In this document: positions 1 to 7,056 of the stretch, in pieces
How the letters are laid out: every line of letters starts with the position of its first letter
Numbering within the stretch: position 1 is the stretch's first letter
Origin: an uncultured Rhodospirillaceae bacterium
Lineage (GTDB): Bacteria; Pseudomonadota; Alphaproteobacteria; Rhodospirillales; UBA2165
Reading direction: 5' to 3'
Assembly (NCBI GenBank): GCA_913054205.1
Contig: CAJXJM010000104.1
Location: 1-7,867, forward strand
Length of the DNA: 7,867 bases
Program-made: the position numbers and the translations under genes
The notes under the pieces: generated by a model
What the model was told of the DNA's origin: nothing
Seen by the model: only the letters and a program-made list of their open reading frames with translations
Databases searched by the model: none

Positions 1-637
1 CTCGCCGGCCCGTGCGGCGGTCACCGAAACGCTGGCACCGATGTTTGCGGGCCATGCGCCCGATCTGACCGAAGAGAATATTCAATCACGCCTGCGCGGC
101 CTGCTGTTGATGGCGCTCAGCAATAAATTCGGTGAAATGCTGCTGACCACCGGCAATAAATCCGAAATGTCGGTTGGCTATGCAACGCTTTACGGCGATA
201 TGTGCGGCGGCTACTCGGTTTTAAAAGACGTCTATAAAACAACGGTTTTTGCGGCTTCACACTGGCGCAATCAAAATCATGTGGCCGGATTTTTAGGCCC
301 GGAAGGCCGCGTTATTCCCGAGCGCGTTATTACCAAAAAGCCTTCCGCCGAACTTAAGCCCGATCAATTTGATGAAGACAGCCTGCCGCCTTATGACGTG
401 CTCGATGATATATTGATGAGCCTTATCGAAGGTGAAAGCGCGGTTGATGATATCGTTGCAAATGGACATGACCCAGATGTCGTGCGCCGCGTCTGGCACA
501 TGCTCGACCGCGCCGAATACAAACGCCGCCAAGCACCGCCGGGAGTTAAGATCTCATCCCGCGCCTTTGGCCGCGACCGCCGCTATCCCATCACCAACGG
601 CTTTACCAATCTGATGTGGGAAATTGAAGGAAAATGA
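1..637 (+). CDS. nadE: NAD+ synthetase, glutamine-dependent type, C-terminal part (5' truncated by window)
   Basis: This is the end of NAD synthetase, which amidates deamido-NAD (nicotinic acid adenine dinucleotide) to NAD in the cytoplasm, using ATP. The frame is open from base 2, giving 211 residues; the true start lies outside the window. Visible family signatures are [25 protein letters not shown] and the [12 protein letters not shown] run followed by LKDVYKT, which belong to the ATP and deamido-NAD binding synthetase domain. The tail [20 protein letters not shown] is typical of the long, glutamine-dependent form, which carries an N-terminal nitrilase-like glutaminase domain. That domain is not in the window, so its presence is inference. 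The stop overlaps the cysS start (ATGA at 634-637), which suggests co-transcription and coupled translation. Confidence 0.95.
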   Translation, partial: SPARAAVTETLAPMFAGHAPDLTEENIQSRLRGLLLMALSNKFGEMLLTTGNKSEMSVGYATLYGDMCGGYSVLKDVYKTTVFAASHWRNQNHVAGFLGPEGRVIPERVITKKPSAELKPDQFDEDSLPPYDVLDDILMSLIEGESAVDDIVANGHDPDVVRRVWHMLDRAEYKRRQAPPGVKISSRAFGRDRRYPITNGFTNLMWEIEGK

Positions 638-2031
638 GCCTTCATCTCTACAACACACTCGCCCGCGCAAAACAAGCCTTTACGCCGCTTAAAGACGATG
701 CAATTGGCATGTATGTCTGCGGGCCGACGGTCTATGACTATGCCCATATTGGTAACGCTCGGCCAGTTATTGTCTTCGATGTGTTGTTCCGGTTGTTGAT
801 GCATATTTATGGCGAAGAGAGCGTCACCTATGTCCGCAACATCACCGATGTAGATGACAAAATTATCGCTGCCTATCAGGAATCAGGCGAGGACATCGGC
901 TCCATCACGTCTCGGACCACAGATGCCTTTCATGCTGATATGGCGGCGCTTGGTAATCTTGAGCCGTCGATTGAACCGCGGGCCACCGATCACATTCCGC
1001 AGATGATCAAAATCATCGAAAAACTCATTGCCGATGGCCATGCCTATGAAGAGCAAAATCATGTTTGTTTTAATGTGCCGTCGATGCCGGATTATGGCCG
1101 CTTGGCACGGCTTAACCGCGATGAACTGATTGTCGGCGCCAGAGTTGATACCGCGCCTTACAAAAAAGATGCCGCTGATTTTGTTCTATGGAAGCCTTCC
1201 GATGACGATCAGCCTGGCTGGGATAGCCCATGGGGCCGCGGTCGTCCGGGTTGGCACATTGAATGCTCAGCGATGTCTAGCGAATATCTCGGCGAGACCT
1301 TTGATATCCATGGCGGAGGTCAGGATTTAATCTTCCCCCATCATGAAAATGAGATCGCCCAAAGCTGCTGCGCGCATGGCGAAGGGACCTTCGCGCAAAC
1401 CTGGATGCACAATGGTTATCTGATGGTCGAGGGTGAGAAGATGTCGAAGAGTCTCGGCAACTTTATCACCGTGCATGACCTCCTCAAAGACCATCATGGT
1501 GAGGCAGTGCGGCTGTGCATGCTGATGACCCATTACCGCCAGCCACTAAATTGGACGGCGGATGGATTGGCGCAGGCGAAAACCAGTTTGGATAGCTGGT
1601 ACGGCGCGCTCAGAAATGCCGCCGATACTGCCGTTGAAGCTGTTGCCTTTTCGGATGATTTTATTGCAGCCCTTTCAGATGATCTCAATTCACCGCAGGC
1701 GATCGCAGTTCTGCATGAATTGGTCGGGGAGTTGAATAAAGCAGAAAACGATGATGCAAATTCAAGTGCTAAAAACAATCTGCTCGCTGCCGGTAACCTG
1801 ATGGGCCTTCTCCAACTCGATCCTGAAGATTGGTTTAAATGGTCGCCGGAAAGCGCTGGTGATGGTTTAAGTGATGCAGAGATCGACGCGCTCATCGAAC
1901 AGCGCCGCGCCGCCCGCACCAATAAAGATTTTGCGATGTCAGACAAAATCCGCGACGACCTCGCCGCCCAAGGCATTGTTCTTGAAGACGGTGCCGACGG
2001 CACGACCTGGAAACGCGGCTATATTTCTTAG
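634..2031 (+). CDS. cysS: Cysteinyl-tRNA synthetase
   Basis: This class I synthetase charges tRNA-Cys with cysteine using ATP, in the cytoplasm. The 465 residues are full length for the family. The HIGH-type motif is HIGN at 38-41 inside the [18 protein letters not shown] block, and the KMSKS loop is at 269-273. The expected zinc ligands are all present: Cys29, Cys211 (in WHIECSAMS), His236 and Glu240 (in [11 protein letters not shown]). The C-terminal helical part carries the usual [21 protein letters not shown] segment and ends with the family-typical TTWKRG. The start at 634 is preferred because [13 protein letters not shown] aligns with the normal N-terminus. Its GAAGGA ribosome site (626-631) sits unusually close, 2 bases away, as expected for coupling to the overlapping nadE stop. 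No defect is seen. Confidence 0.98.
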   Translation: MSLHLYNTLARAKQAFTPLKDDAIGMYVCGPTVYDYAHIGNARPVIVFDVLFRLLMHIYGEESVTYVRNITDVDDKIIAAYQESGEDIGSITSRTTDAFHADMAALGNLEPSIEPRATDHIPQMIKIIEKLIADGHAYEEQNHVCFNVPSMPDYGRLARLNRDELIVGARVDTAPYKKDAADFVLWKPSDDDQPGWDSPWGRGRPGWHIECSAMSSEYLGETFDIHGGGQDLIFPHHENEIAQSCCAHGEGTFAQTWMHNGYLMVEGEKMSKSLGNFITVHDLLKDHHGEAVRLCMLMTHYRQPLNWTADGLAQAKTSLDSWYGALRNAADTAVEAVAFSDDFIAALSDDLNSPQAIAVLHELVGELNKAENDDANSSAKNNLLAAGNLMGLLQLDPEDWFKWSPESAGDGLSDAEIDALIEQRRAARTNKDFAMSDKIRDDLAAQGIVLEDGADGTTWKRGYIS

Positions 2032-2111
2032 GGTATAAGTTTATCAATAAATTTGGTCGGAAAACCTTGAGATTATGTTGAATTTTGTGCATTCTCCCGC
2101 GCCTTCGAGAG

Positions 2112-2143
2112 ATATTCCCAAGTTAATACTCTGGGAATATTAT
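2112..2143 (+). promoter_or_regulatory. Dyad overlapping a candidate cimA promoter
   Basis: A perfect 9-base inverted repeat, ATATTCCCA (2112-2120) and TGGGAATAT (2132-2140), is separated by 11 bases in the 134-base gap between cysS and cimA. The left arm contains TTCCCA (2115-2120, a 4/6 match to the -35 box). The right arm runs into TATTAT (2138-2143, a 5/6 match to the -10 box), with a 17-base spacer. The dyad therefore covers a plausible promoter 20-50 bases before the cimA start, which fits an operator. It could instead be a weak terminator for cysS, but it lacks a GC-rich stem and a clean T-run. Confidence 0.4.
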
Positions 2144-2165
2144 TTAGCATAGAGAAATTGTGATC

Positions 2166-3797
2166 ATGAGCGATAAACGAGTTTACCTTTTTGACAGTAC
2201 CCTGCGCGACGGTGCGCAGACGCAAGGTGTCGATTTCAACGCCGCTGATAAAACAGCGATTGCGCTAGATTTAGACTCGCTCGGCATTGATTACATTGAA
2301 GGCGGCTGGCCCGGCGCAAATCCAACGGATGATACTTTTTTTGCCAATCCACCAGCGCTAAAACACTCTAAATTTACGGCATTCGGCATGACCCGCCGTC
2401 CCGGTCGCAGCACAGATAACGATCCAGGTTTAAGCGCAATACTAAGCGCAAAAACGCAATGTGTTTGCATTGTCGGCAAAACCTGGGATTTCCAAGTCAA
2501 AGTGGCTCTTGAAATTGAATTAGATGAAAACGTCGCGATGATCGCGGATTCTATCGCCCATGCGAATGAAAAAGCTGATGAAGCGCTTTTCGATGCCGAG
2601 CACTTTTTTGACGGGTACAAAGATAATCCTGACTATTCGATCAAGTGTTTGAAAGCAGCTTATGAAGCGGGCGCGCGTTGGATCGTACTCTGCGATACAA
2701 ATGGCGGCACTTTGCCGGATGAAATCGAGCAAATTGTTGCCAAGGTGATCGAGCACATCCCCGGCGACCACCTCGGCATTCATTGTCATGACGATACGGG
2801 AAATGCGGTGGCGAATTCCTTGGCGGCGGTACGCGCTGGCGTGCGCCAGGTTCAAGGAACGCTCAACGGCCTAGGTGAGCGTTGTGGCAACGCCAATTTA
2901 ATTTCTGTTATCCCATCTCTCATGCTTAAAATGGGATATGAGACCGGGATTTCTAAAGAGGGTTTAAAACGGCTTGCTCACATATCCCATGCCTTGGACG
3001 AGCGGCTCAACCGGGCACCAAATCGGAGCGCGCCTTATGTTGGCGATTCTGCCTTTGCCCATAAAGGTGGCTTGCACGTTTCCGCCGTTGAGAAAGACCC
3101 AAAATGCTATGAGCATGTCGAGCCGGAAGTTGTTGGTAACCAACGCCACATTGTCGTCTCTGACCAAGCCGGAAAATCAAATATATTGGCAATGTTCCGG
3201 GATATTGGTCTCGAAGTTGATGCCAAAGATCCGAAGGTCACCAGGCTCGTCGAGCAGGTCAAAGAATTGGAATTCGCGGGTTATGCCTATGACGGCGCTG
3301 AGGCGAGTTTCGAGCTGTTGGCCCGGCGCGCTCTTCATACGCTGCCGGAATATTTCAAGCTCAATAGTTTTCGCGTGATCGACGAACGTCGCTGGAATGC
3401 CAGAGACGAGTTGGTCACTTTGTCGGAAGCGACAATTAAGGCCTTGGTCAATGGACAGACATTCATGATTGTCAGCGAAGGCAACGGCCCGGTGAACGCC
3501 TTGGATAGTGCGCTCCGGGAAGTCTTGTTGCCGATCTATCCCGAACTCGAAGACATTCGTTTGGTCGATTATAAAGTGCGCATTTTAACGCCGTCCGATG
3601 CAACCGGTGCCGTTACCCGGGTGATGATCGAAAGCGCCGACAAAAAGGGTGTGCGGTGGTCAACGGTGGGGGTGTCCTCCAACATTATTGATGCTTCTTA
3701 TGCGGCCTTGCGCGACGCGATTGTCTACAAACTTTTCCGAGATGGTGCCAAACCGGGCGGCAAATTGAACGGCAATTCATCAAAGAAAAAGTCATAA
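2166..3797 (+). CDS. cimA: (R)-citramalate synthase, CimA type
   Basis: CimA condenses pyruvate with acetyl-CoA to (R)-citramalate, the first step of the threonine-independent route to 2-oxobutanoate and isoleucine. The 543 residues comprise a TIM-barrel lyase domain (about 1-280), a linker region, and a C-terminal LeuA-type allosteric domain (about 400-525). The barrel signatures are DSTLRDGAQ (10-18; predicted metal ligand Asp15), GIHCHDDTG (His206 and His208) and GERCGNAN (Asn242). The blocks DYIEGGWPGANP and AFAHKGGLHVSAVEKDPKCY match the CimA subfamily better than 2-isopropylmalate or homocitrate synthase. I chose ATG 2166, which has AGAGA (2151-2155) 10 bases upstream; an in-frame GTG at 2160 would add two residues and has poor spacing. 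Feedback by isoleucine at the C-terminal domain is known for the family and not shown here. trmJ follows after 5 bases. Confidence 0.93.
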   Translation: MSDKRVYLFDSTLRDGAQTQGVDFNAADKTAIALDLDSLGIDYIEGGWPGANPTDDTFFANPPALKHSKFTAFGMTRRPGRSTDNDPGLSAILSAKTQCVCIVGKTWDFQVKVALEIELDENVAMIADSIAHANEKADEALFDAEHFFDGYKDNPDYSIKCLKAAYEAGARWIVLCDTNGGTLPDEIEQIVAKVIEHIPGDHLGIHCHDDTGNAVANSLAAVRAGVRQVQGTLNGLGERCGNANLISVIPSLMLKMGYETGISKEGLKRLAHISHALDERLNRAPNRSAPYVGDSAFAHKGGLHVSAVEKDPKCYEHVEPEVVGNQRHIVVSDQAGKSNILAMFRDIGLEVDAKDPKVTRLVEQVKELEFAGYAYDGAEASFELLARRALHTLPEYFKLNSFRVIDERRWNARDELVTLSEATIKALVNGQTFMIVSEGNGPVNALDSALREVLLPIYPELEDIRLVDYKVRILTPSDATGAVTRVMIESADKKGVRWSTVGVSSNIIDASYAALRDAIVYKLFRDGAKPGGKLNGNSSKKKS

Positions 3798-3802
3798 AGG
3801 TG

Positions 3803-4600
3803 ATGGCGGGAACAGACCGCAGAATAACGAAGTCCAAATCCGATGCAATGGCGGCGGTCGGACCGACGCCAGCGATTATTCTTATCGACCCTCAACTTGG
3901 TGAGAACATCGGCATGGTGGCGCGTGCCATGTTGAATTGTGGCCTAACAGATCTGCGTCTCGTTCGACCGCGGGACGGCTGGCCAAATGCCCAAGCCATT
4001 AGTTCTGCGTCCGGTGCAGATATCGTTCTTGAAAATACCAAAGTATTTAAATCTACCACAGAGGCACTCACCGATCTCAATCAGGTCTATGCGGCAACGG
4101 CGCGCGACCGGGATATGACCAAAGAGGTTGTCTCGCCGGCGCAGGCTGCTCAGGAAATTCGGAACGTCGGTAGCCAAAATTGCGGCATCATTTTCGGACG
4201 CGAGGCCAAAGGGCTGAAAAACGAAGATATCGTGCTTGCCAATAAAATTTTGATGGCACCGCTTAATCCTGGTTTTACCTCGCTCAATTTATCTCAGGCT
4301 GTGTTGCTGGTGGCGTATGAGTGGTACAAGCTGACCGATGAGACGCCGGACTCAGAATTGCGGATGAAAGATACTCGTCCTGCCAACACAGAAGAGATGG
4401 TCGGGCTATTTGAACATCTTGAGGCTGAATTGGATGCCCATGGATTTTTGCGGGTGAAGGAAAAAAGACCCGTCATGGTGCAGAATATTCGCAATGTATT
4501 TCAGCGCGCAAATATGACCGAACAGGAGGTGCGAACTTTTCGCGGCGTTGTTAAAAGTCTGGCAAAATTTCCGAGAAATTCCAAAAATAAAAAAGAATAA
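3803..4600 (+). CDS. trmJ: tRNA (cytidine/uridine-2'-O-)-methyltransferase TrmJ-type, SPOUT superfamily
   Basis: This is a SpoU/TrmH-family enzyme that in TrmJ proteins methylates the 2'-hydroxyl of position 32 in the tRNA anticodon loop with S-adenosylmethionine. The trefoil-knot motifs appear in order: PQLGENIGMVARAMLN (30-45, motif 1), IIFGREAKGLKNED (129-142, motif 2) and MAPLNPGFTSLNLSQAV (151-167, motif 3). A C-terminal domain runs to about residue 255 and contains VMVQNIRNVFQRANMTEQEV; a lysine-rich tail ends the protein. The length of 265 residues is slightly above E. coli TrmJ. ATG 3803 gives the family-like start MAGTD. GTG 3800 is directly adjacent, and a later ATG at 3848 is less likely. 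It lies 5 bases after cimA and is probably in the same transcript. The exact tRNA target is inferred from family. Confidence 0.9.
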   Translation: MAGTDRRITKSKSDAMAAVGPTPAIILIDPQLGENIGMVARAMLNCGLTDLRLVRPRDGWPNAQAISSASGADIVLENTKVFKSTTEALTDLNQVYAATARDRDMTKEVVSPAQAAQEIRNVGSQNCGIIFGREAKGLKNEDIVLANKILMAPLNPGFTSLNLSQAVLLVAYEWYKLTDETPDSELRMKDTRPANTEEMVGLFEHLEAELDAHGFLRVKEKRPVMVQNIRNVFQRANMTEQEVRTFRGVVKSLAKFPRNSKNKKE

Positions 4601-4605
4601 TTATT

Positions 4606-5055
4606 TTACCGAACGAGTTCGACACCTTGGCGGGCCAATTCATCGGCGCGCTCGTTTTCTGGGTGACCGGCATGGCCTTTAACCCATTGCCAGGAAATCT
4701 GATGGATTTTGTTGAGAGCATCCAATTCACGCCAGAGATCGTGATTGACCCGTAGGCCGCCGCCTTTAACTTTGTAGTCTTTTGCTTTCCAGCCTTCGAG
4801 CCATTCGGTCATGCCTTTTTGGACATAGGTGCTGTCAGTATAGACGGTAACGGTGCAGGTTTTTTTAAGTGTTTTGAGCCCTTCGATGACGGCTTGCATT
4901 TCCATGCGGTTATTGGTGGTGTCTTCTTCGCCGCCAAAAAATTCTTTATCGGTATCCCGCCAACGCAGGATAGCGCCCCAGCCGCCAGGACCCGGATTGC
5001 CGCTGCATGCTCCATCGGTGAAGAGCTCCACCGTATTTTTCTTGTTATCTGTCAT
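4606..5055 (-). CDS. rnhA: Ribonuclease HI
   Basis: RNase HI cleaves the RNA strand of RNA-DNA hybrids, removing R-loops and primers in the cytoplasm. The 149 residues are full length. All catalytic residues are in place: Asp14 (LFTDGACSGNPGPGG), Glu52 (NNRMEMQAV), Asp74 (VYTDSTYV), His128 (WVKGHAGHPEN) and Asp138 (ERADELA). The basic handle region around WLEGWKAKDYKVKGGG (85-100) is also present. The start at 5055 has a good AGAAGG ribosome site (complement of 5061-5066) 5 bases upstream. The gene converges on trmJ, with only 5 bases (4601-4605) between the two stop codons, and diverges from the secreted-protein gene at 5306. Confidence 0.97.
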   Translation of the reverse strand: MTDNKKNTVELFTDGACSGNPGPGGWGAILRWRDTDKEFFGGEEDTTNNRMEMQAVIEGLKTLKKTCTVTVYTDSTYVQKGMTEWLEGWKAKDYKVKGGGLRVNHDLWRELDALNKIHQISWQWVKGHAGHPENERADELARQGVELVR

Positions 5056-5080
5056 GCGGGCCTTCTAGCTCATCGGCATA

Positions 5081-5108
5081 TTTATGAAAAGTGTTAATTA
5101 AGTGACAG
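5081..5108 (-). promoter_or_regulatory. Candidate rnhA promoter
   Basis: Read on the minus strand, CTGTCA (complement of 5103-5108, 4/6 match to a -35 box) and CATAAA (complement of 5081-5086, 4/6 match to a -10 box) are 16 bases apart. Transcription would start near 5074, about 19 bases before the rnhA start codon. The -35 hexamer lies inside the first palindrome (5100-5114), so a protein bound there would be expected to block this promoter. Both boxes are moderate matches only. Confidence 0.35.
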
Positions 5109-5183
5109 TCACTTTTTTACACAAATTCACAACTTCCTTAATTAAGTGACAGTCACTTAATTACATACATTCACATCTTTTCC
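5094..5183. repeat. Two-copy tandem repeat with a 15-base palindromic core, likely operator pair
   Basis: Unit 1 (about 5094-5137) and unit 2 (about 5138-5183) share an identical 21-base block at 5094-5114 and 5138-5158, followed by imperfectly matching AT-rich tails that both contain ATTCACA. Inside each block is the perfect palindrome AAGTGACAGTCACTT, at 5100-5114 and 5144-5158, centred on A5107 and A5151. The centres are 44 bases apart, close to four helical turns. In unit 2 the symmetry extends to a perfect 25-base palindrome (5139-5163). Odd-length GTGAC-N-GTCAC symmetry on one face of the helix between divergent genes fits a dimeric repressor, for example TetR-type, but the regulator is not identified. 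Confidence 0.7.
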
Positions 5184-5188
5184 GAATC

Positions 5189-5202
5189 GTGATGGCGCTC
5201 AC
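5189..5202. promoter_or_regulatory. CRP/FNR-like dyad GTGA-N6-TCAC
   Basis: GTGA (5189-5192) and TCAC (5199-5202) flank six bases. This is the core spacing of CRP/FNR-superfamily sites; the outer T/A positions of the full E. coli CRP consensus are not both kept. The centre lies about 68 bases upstream of the predicted start for the gene at 5306. It may equally be a degenerate third copy of the upstream palindrome. Confidence 0.35.
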
Positions 5203-5227
5203 TTACAACTGTGTCGTAAATTACTAA

Positions 5228-5257
5228 TTTAGGCCGGTTCAATTTCTATGGTAGAAT
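5228..5257 (+). promoter_or_regulatory. Candidate extended -10 promoter for the gene at 5306
   Basis: TAGAAT (5252-5257) matches the -10 consensus at 5 of 6 bases. It is preceded by TG with one intervening base (5249-5251), the extended -10 arrangement that can act with a weak -35. The best -35 candidate is TTTAGG (5228-5233, 3/6) with an 18-base spacer. Transcription would start near 5264 and leave a leader of about 42 bases. Confidence 0.45.
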
Positions 5258-5259
5258 GT

Positions 5260-5280
5260 ACCCTTCAATGATTGATGGGT
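5260..5280. promoter_or_regulatory. 21-base near-palindrome at the predicted transcription start
   Basis: The arms ACCC (5260-5263) and GGGT (5277-5280) enclose TCAAT-G-ATTGA (5265-5275). The only breaks in symmetry are the T/T pair at 5264/5276 and the central base. It is itself framed by a second imperfect inverted repeat: AGGCCG (5231-5236) pairs with CGGCCT (5287-5292), and TTCA (5238-5241) pairs with TGAA (5283-5286). As DNA it could be an operator over the start site. As RNA, the inner part could fold as a leader hairpin just before the ribosome site at 5295-5299. Confidence 0.45.
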
Positions 5281-5305
5281 AATGAACGGCCTTTAAGGAA
5301 GGGTT

Positions 5306-6901
5306 ATGAGTGCTTCCGTTGAGAATCGCTTGATTTTGTTAAGGCGTTTCGCCGCATATTGCACATTTGCTTTTGTGTTGGGATTGGCAGCTACGCTGTC
5401 GGCTGAAGTCGAGGCTGCGCGGGCCATTGATCTGCCAACAGAGCAAGGCCGTGAGCTCTCTTCGGAAAGCGAATTGATCTTGCGCCTCCAGACCATGCTC
5501 AAGAAGATGGATCATTATTTCGGCCCAGTCGACGGTCAAATGAATAACGATCTTGGCAAAGCGATTCGCGCTTATCAAAAACAACTGGGGAAAAAAATTG
5601 ATGGTCTGGTAAGTGAAGAGCTCGCCAACCATATGGACACTCAAAGCCGAGTGGGCACTATGTTGCGCCGGCTTGAACAAATCAGGAAAACAGATATCGC
5701 CGCCGCCCGTCAGGCCTTGTCAGAGCGGGCTGAAACCCAGGAATTTTTGAAAGCGCAAAAAATTGATGAGGTTGCCGACCCGACCCGTGATGCCAGCCCG
5801 TGTTTTCGCGATCCGAAAGCAAAATGTTTGCTGGAAGAAGCGATGGAAAGCGCTAAGGCGATTCACAAACGCGAACTCCGTGATTGGGCATTTGGCGAAA
5901 TTTTGGTGGCGCAGGCCAAAACCGGATTTATCGAGCAAGCCATCAAAACCGTTTCCAAAATCGGCGATGCCCGTCTGATCATCGTTGCTTTGCGGGATAT
6001 CGCGCGCGCTCAGGCAAAAGCCGGGCGAATAGATGAGGCGTGGCAGGCGGCCCGCGTTATTCCAAGTGCCTTCCAACGGCTTGAAGCGTTTGCAGCAATT
6101 GCTGACATTCAGCTTAAAAATAAAGATCATGACGGGGCGCATGAAACCGCAGCGCAAATAGTTCTATTGTCGGCCAAACTTAAAAATCCTCTCCAACAGG
6201 TAACTTTATTGGCGCAGATGGCAGTGGTATTGGCCAAGATTGGTGATACTGGGGGTGCCGAAGAGGCGTTGACCCAAGCCCAAGTTCTGGCGCGGACCAA
6301 AGATTTTGAAAATCAATTGTCTTCGATGGAACGCGGCGCGGCACTGCGTCATGTCGCTTCGGCTTTTGCAGAAATCGGTCAGCCGCTTCGCGCGTTGTCG
6401 CTCATTAAGGAAGTATCCGGCGCTTATGATAAGACGGCTGTTTTAATGAGCGCCGCGACCGCACAAGCCGCAGCAGGCGATACCAAAGCAGCTTTAAACA
6501 CTGCCCGGCGCATCAAAAATGAGCGATACAGTTCGGTTGTGATGGGCCGAATAGCCGTCGCCTTATCCGCCAAAGGTCAAAAACTGAAGGCAGCTGTCAC
6601 CATCCGCCGTGCACTTTCAAAAGCGGTTGATATAGAACTTTCCTATGCACGGTCTTATGCGATAGGCCAATTGGCATTGTCGCTAATCGATATCGGTGTC
6701 CAAGATAAATCGGCGAACATTGAAAAAGCCGTCGAAACTGCGCTTGAAATAGAAAATGACCGTCTGCGCGCATATGCTTTGTGGTCGGTTGCGGCCGCCA
6801 GGCCAAAAAAGGCCTCATCAAAGAAACAAAATAAACAGAGGTGTTGGCGGTCGAAGCCACGGACGCCATTGGCAGTACTCTCAGTCAAGTTTGGATGTTA
6901 A
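5306..6901 (+). CDS. Exported peptidoglycan-binding-like and TPR-like repeat protein, C-terminus frameshifted
   Basis: I do not recognise a named gene. AAGGA (5295-5299) is 6 bases before the ATG. An N-terminal signal peptide (basic residues to 14, hydrophobic 15-32, possible cleavage near VEA at 35-37) points to the periplasm. Residues 55-110 resemble a peptidoglycan-binding domain 1 fold (LQTMLKKMDHYFGPVDG, then AIRAYQKQLGKKIDG). A segment with Cys166 and Cys174 (PCFRDPKAKCLLEEA) follows. From about 185 onward come repeated helical pairs of 30-40 residues with the pattern AxxxIAxAqAkxG....A, TPR-like. Homology in this frame ends at Ala498; the last 33 residues (RPKKASSKKQ onward) are basic, unlike the repeats, and out of frame. 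The repeat continues in the -1 frame, so this gene is damaged at its 3' end. The shortened protein might still fold. Confidence 0.75.
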   Translation: MSASVENRLILLRRFAAYCTFAFVLGLAATLSAEVEAARAIDLPTEQGRELSSESELILRLQTMLKKMDHYFGPVDGQMNNDLGKAIRAYQKQLGKKIDGLVSEELANHMDTQSRVGTMLRRLEQIRKTDIAAARQALSERAETQEFLKAQKIDEVADPTRDASPCFRDPKAKCLLEEAMESAKAIHKRELRDWAFGEILVAQAKTGFIEQAIKTVSKIGDARLIIVALRDIARAQAKAGRIDEAWQAARVIPSAFQRLEAFAAIADIQLKNKDHDGAHETAAQIVLLSAKLKNPLQQVTLLAQMAVVLAKIGDTGGAEEALTQAQVLARTKDFENQLSSMERGAALRHVASAFAEIGQPLRALSLIKEVSGAYDKTAVLMSAATAQAAAGDTKAALNTARRIKNERYSSVVMGRIAVALSAKGQKLKAAVTIRRALSKAVDIELSYARSYAIGQLALSLIDIGVQDKSANIEKAVETALEIENDRLRAYALWSVAAARPKKASSKKQNKQRCWRSKPRTPLAVLSVKFGC

Positions 6902-7056
6902 GCGATCTTGCCTCGGAAAACATTCAAGCTGGGCAAGTTGATCGGGCGGCGAACGCTTTTAATCGAGGAATCGCCATTGCGGAATCAATTGAAAATGCCT
7001 GGGGCCGCGCCCGCGCATTGGCCAAAATGGCCGCGACTTTATATGAATTTCGCTAA
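6835..7056 (+). pseudogene. Detached 3' fragment of the repeat protein gene
   Basis: This open stretch, in the -1 frame relative to the gene at 5306, encodes TEVLAVEATDAIGSTLSQVW and then two more repeat units (SDLASENIQAGQVDRAANAF and WGRARALAKMAATLYEFR), ending at TAA 7054-7056. Just upstream the same frame reads QAKKGLIKETK (6799-6831), which fits the repeat consensus, and then hits TAA at 6832-6834. The simplest history is a one-base loss in the GC-rich stretch 6791-6799 plus a nonsense change at 6832. A GTG at 6841 could start translation, but its purine-rich AGAG directly abuts it, so independent expression is doubtful. Confidence 0.7.

Noticed and set aside
1533..2003. Long minus-strand open frame of 156 codons inside cysS
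   Set aside because: It lies antisense to a well-conserved synthetase, and its serine/alanine/arginine-rich translation matches no family I know. It is a codon-bias shadow.
2032..2111. Rho-independent terminator after cysS
   Set aside because: No GC-rich stem followed by a T-run is present in this stretch, and no other clear signal is seen there.
2160..2165. GTG start for cimA at 2160
   Set aside because: It would place the purine-rich AGAGA only 4 bases away and adds just Met-Ile before MSDKRVYLFD. ATG 2166 has better spacing and a family-like N-terminus.
5094..5158. Possible mini CRISPR (two identical 21-base repeats with a 23-base spacer)
   Set aside because: There are only two copies, the repeat is a near-full palindrome, and the flanking tails are themselves similar rather than unique. 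No cas gene is nearby. An operator pair explains it better.
5720..6157. Minus-strand open frame of 145 codons inside the repeat protein gene
   Set aside because: The opposite strand shows clear repeat-protein coding; this frame has no recognisable domain.
6805..7056. Programmed -1 frameshift joining the two parts of the repeat protein
   Set aside because: The -1 frame stops at TAA 6832-6834, so slippage at the heptamer cannot connect to the downstream repeats. The QAK homology also begins upstream of the slippery site.
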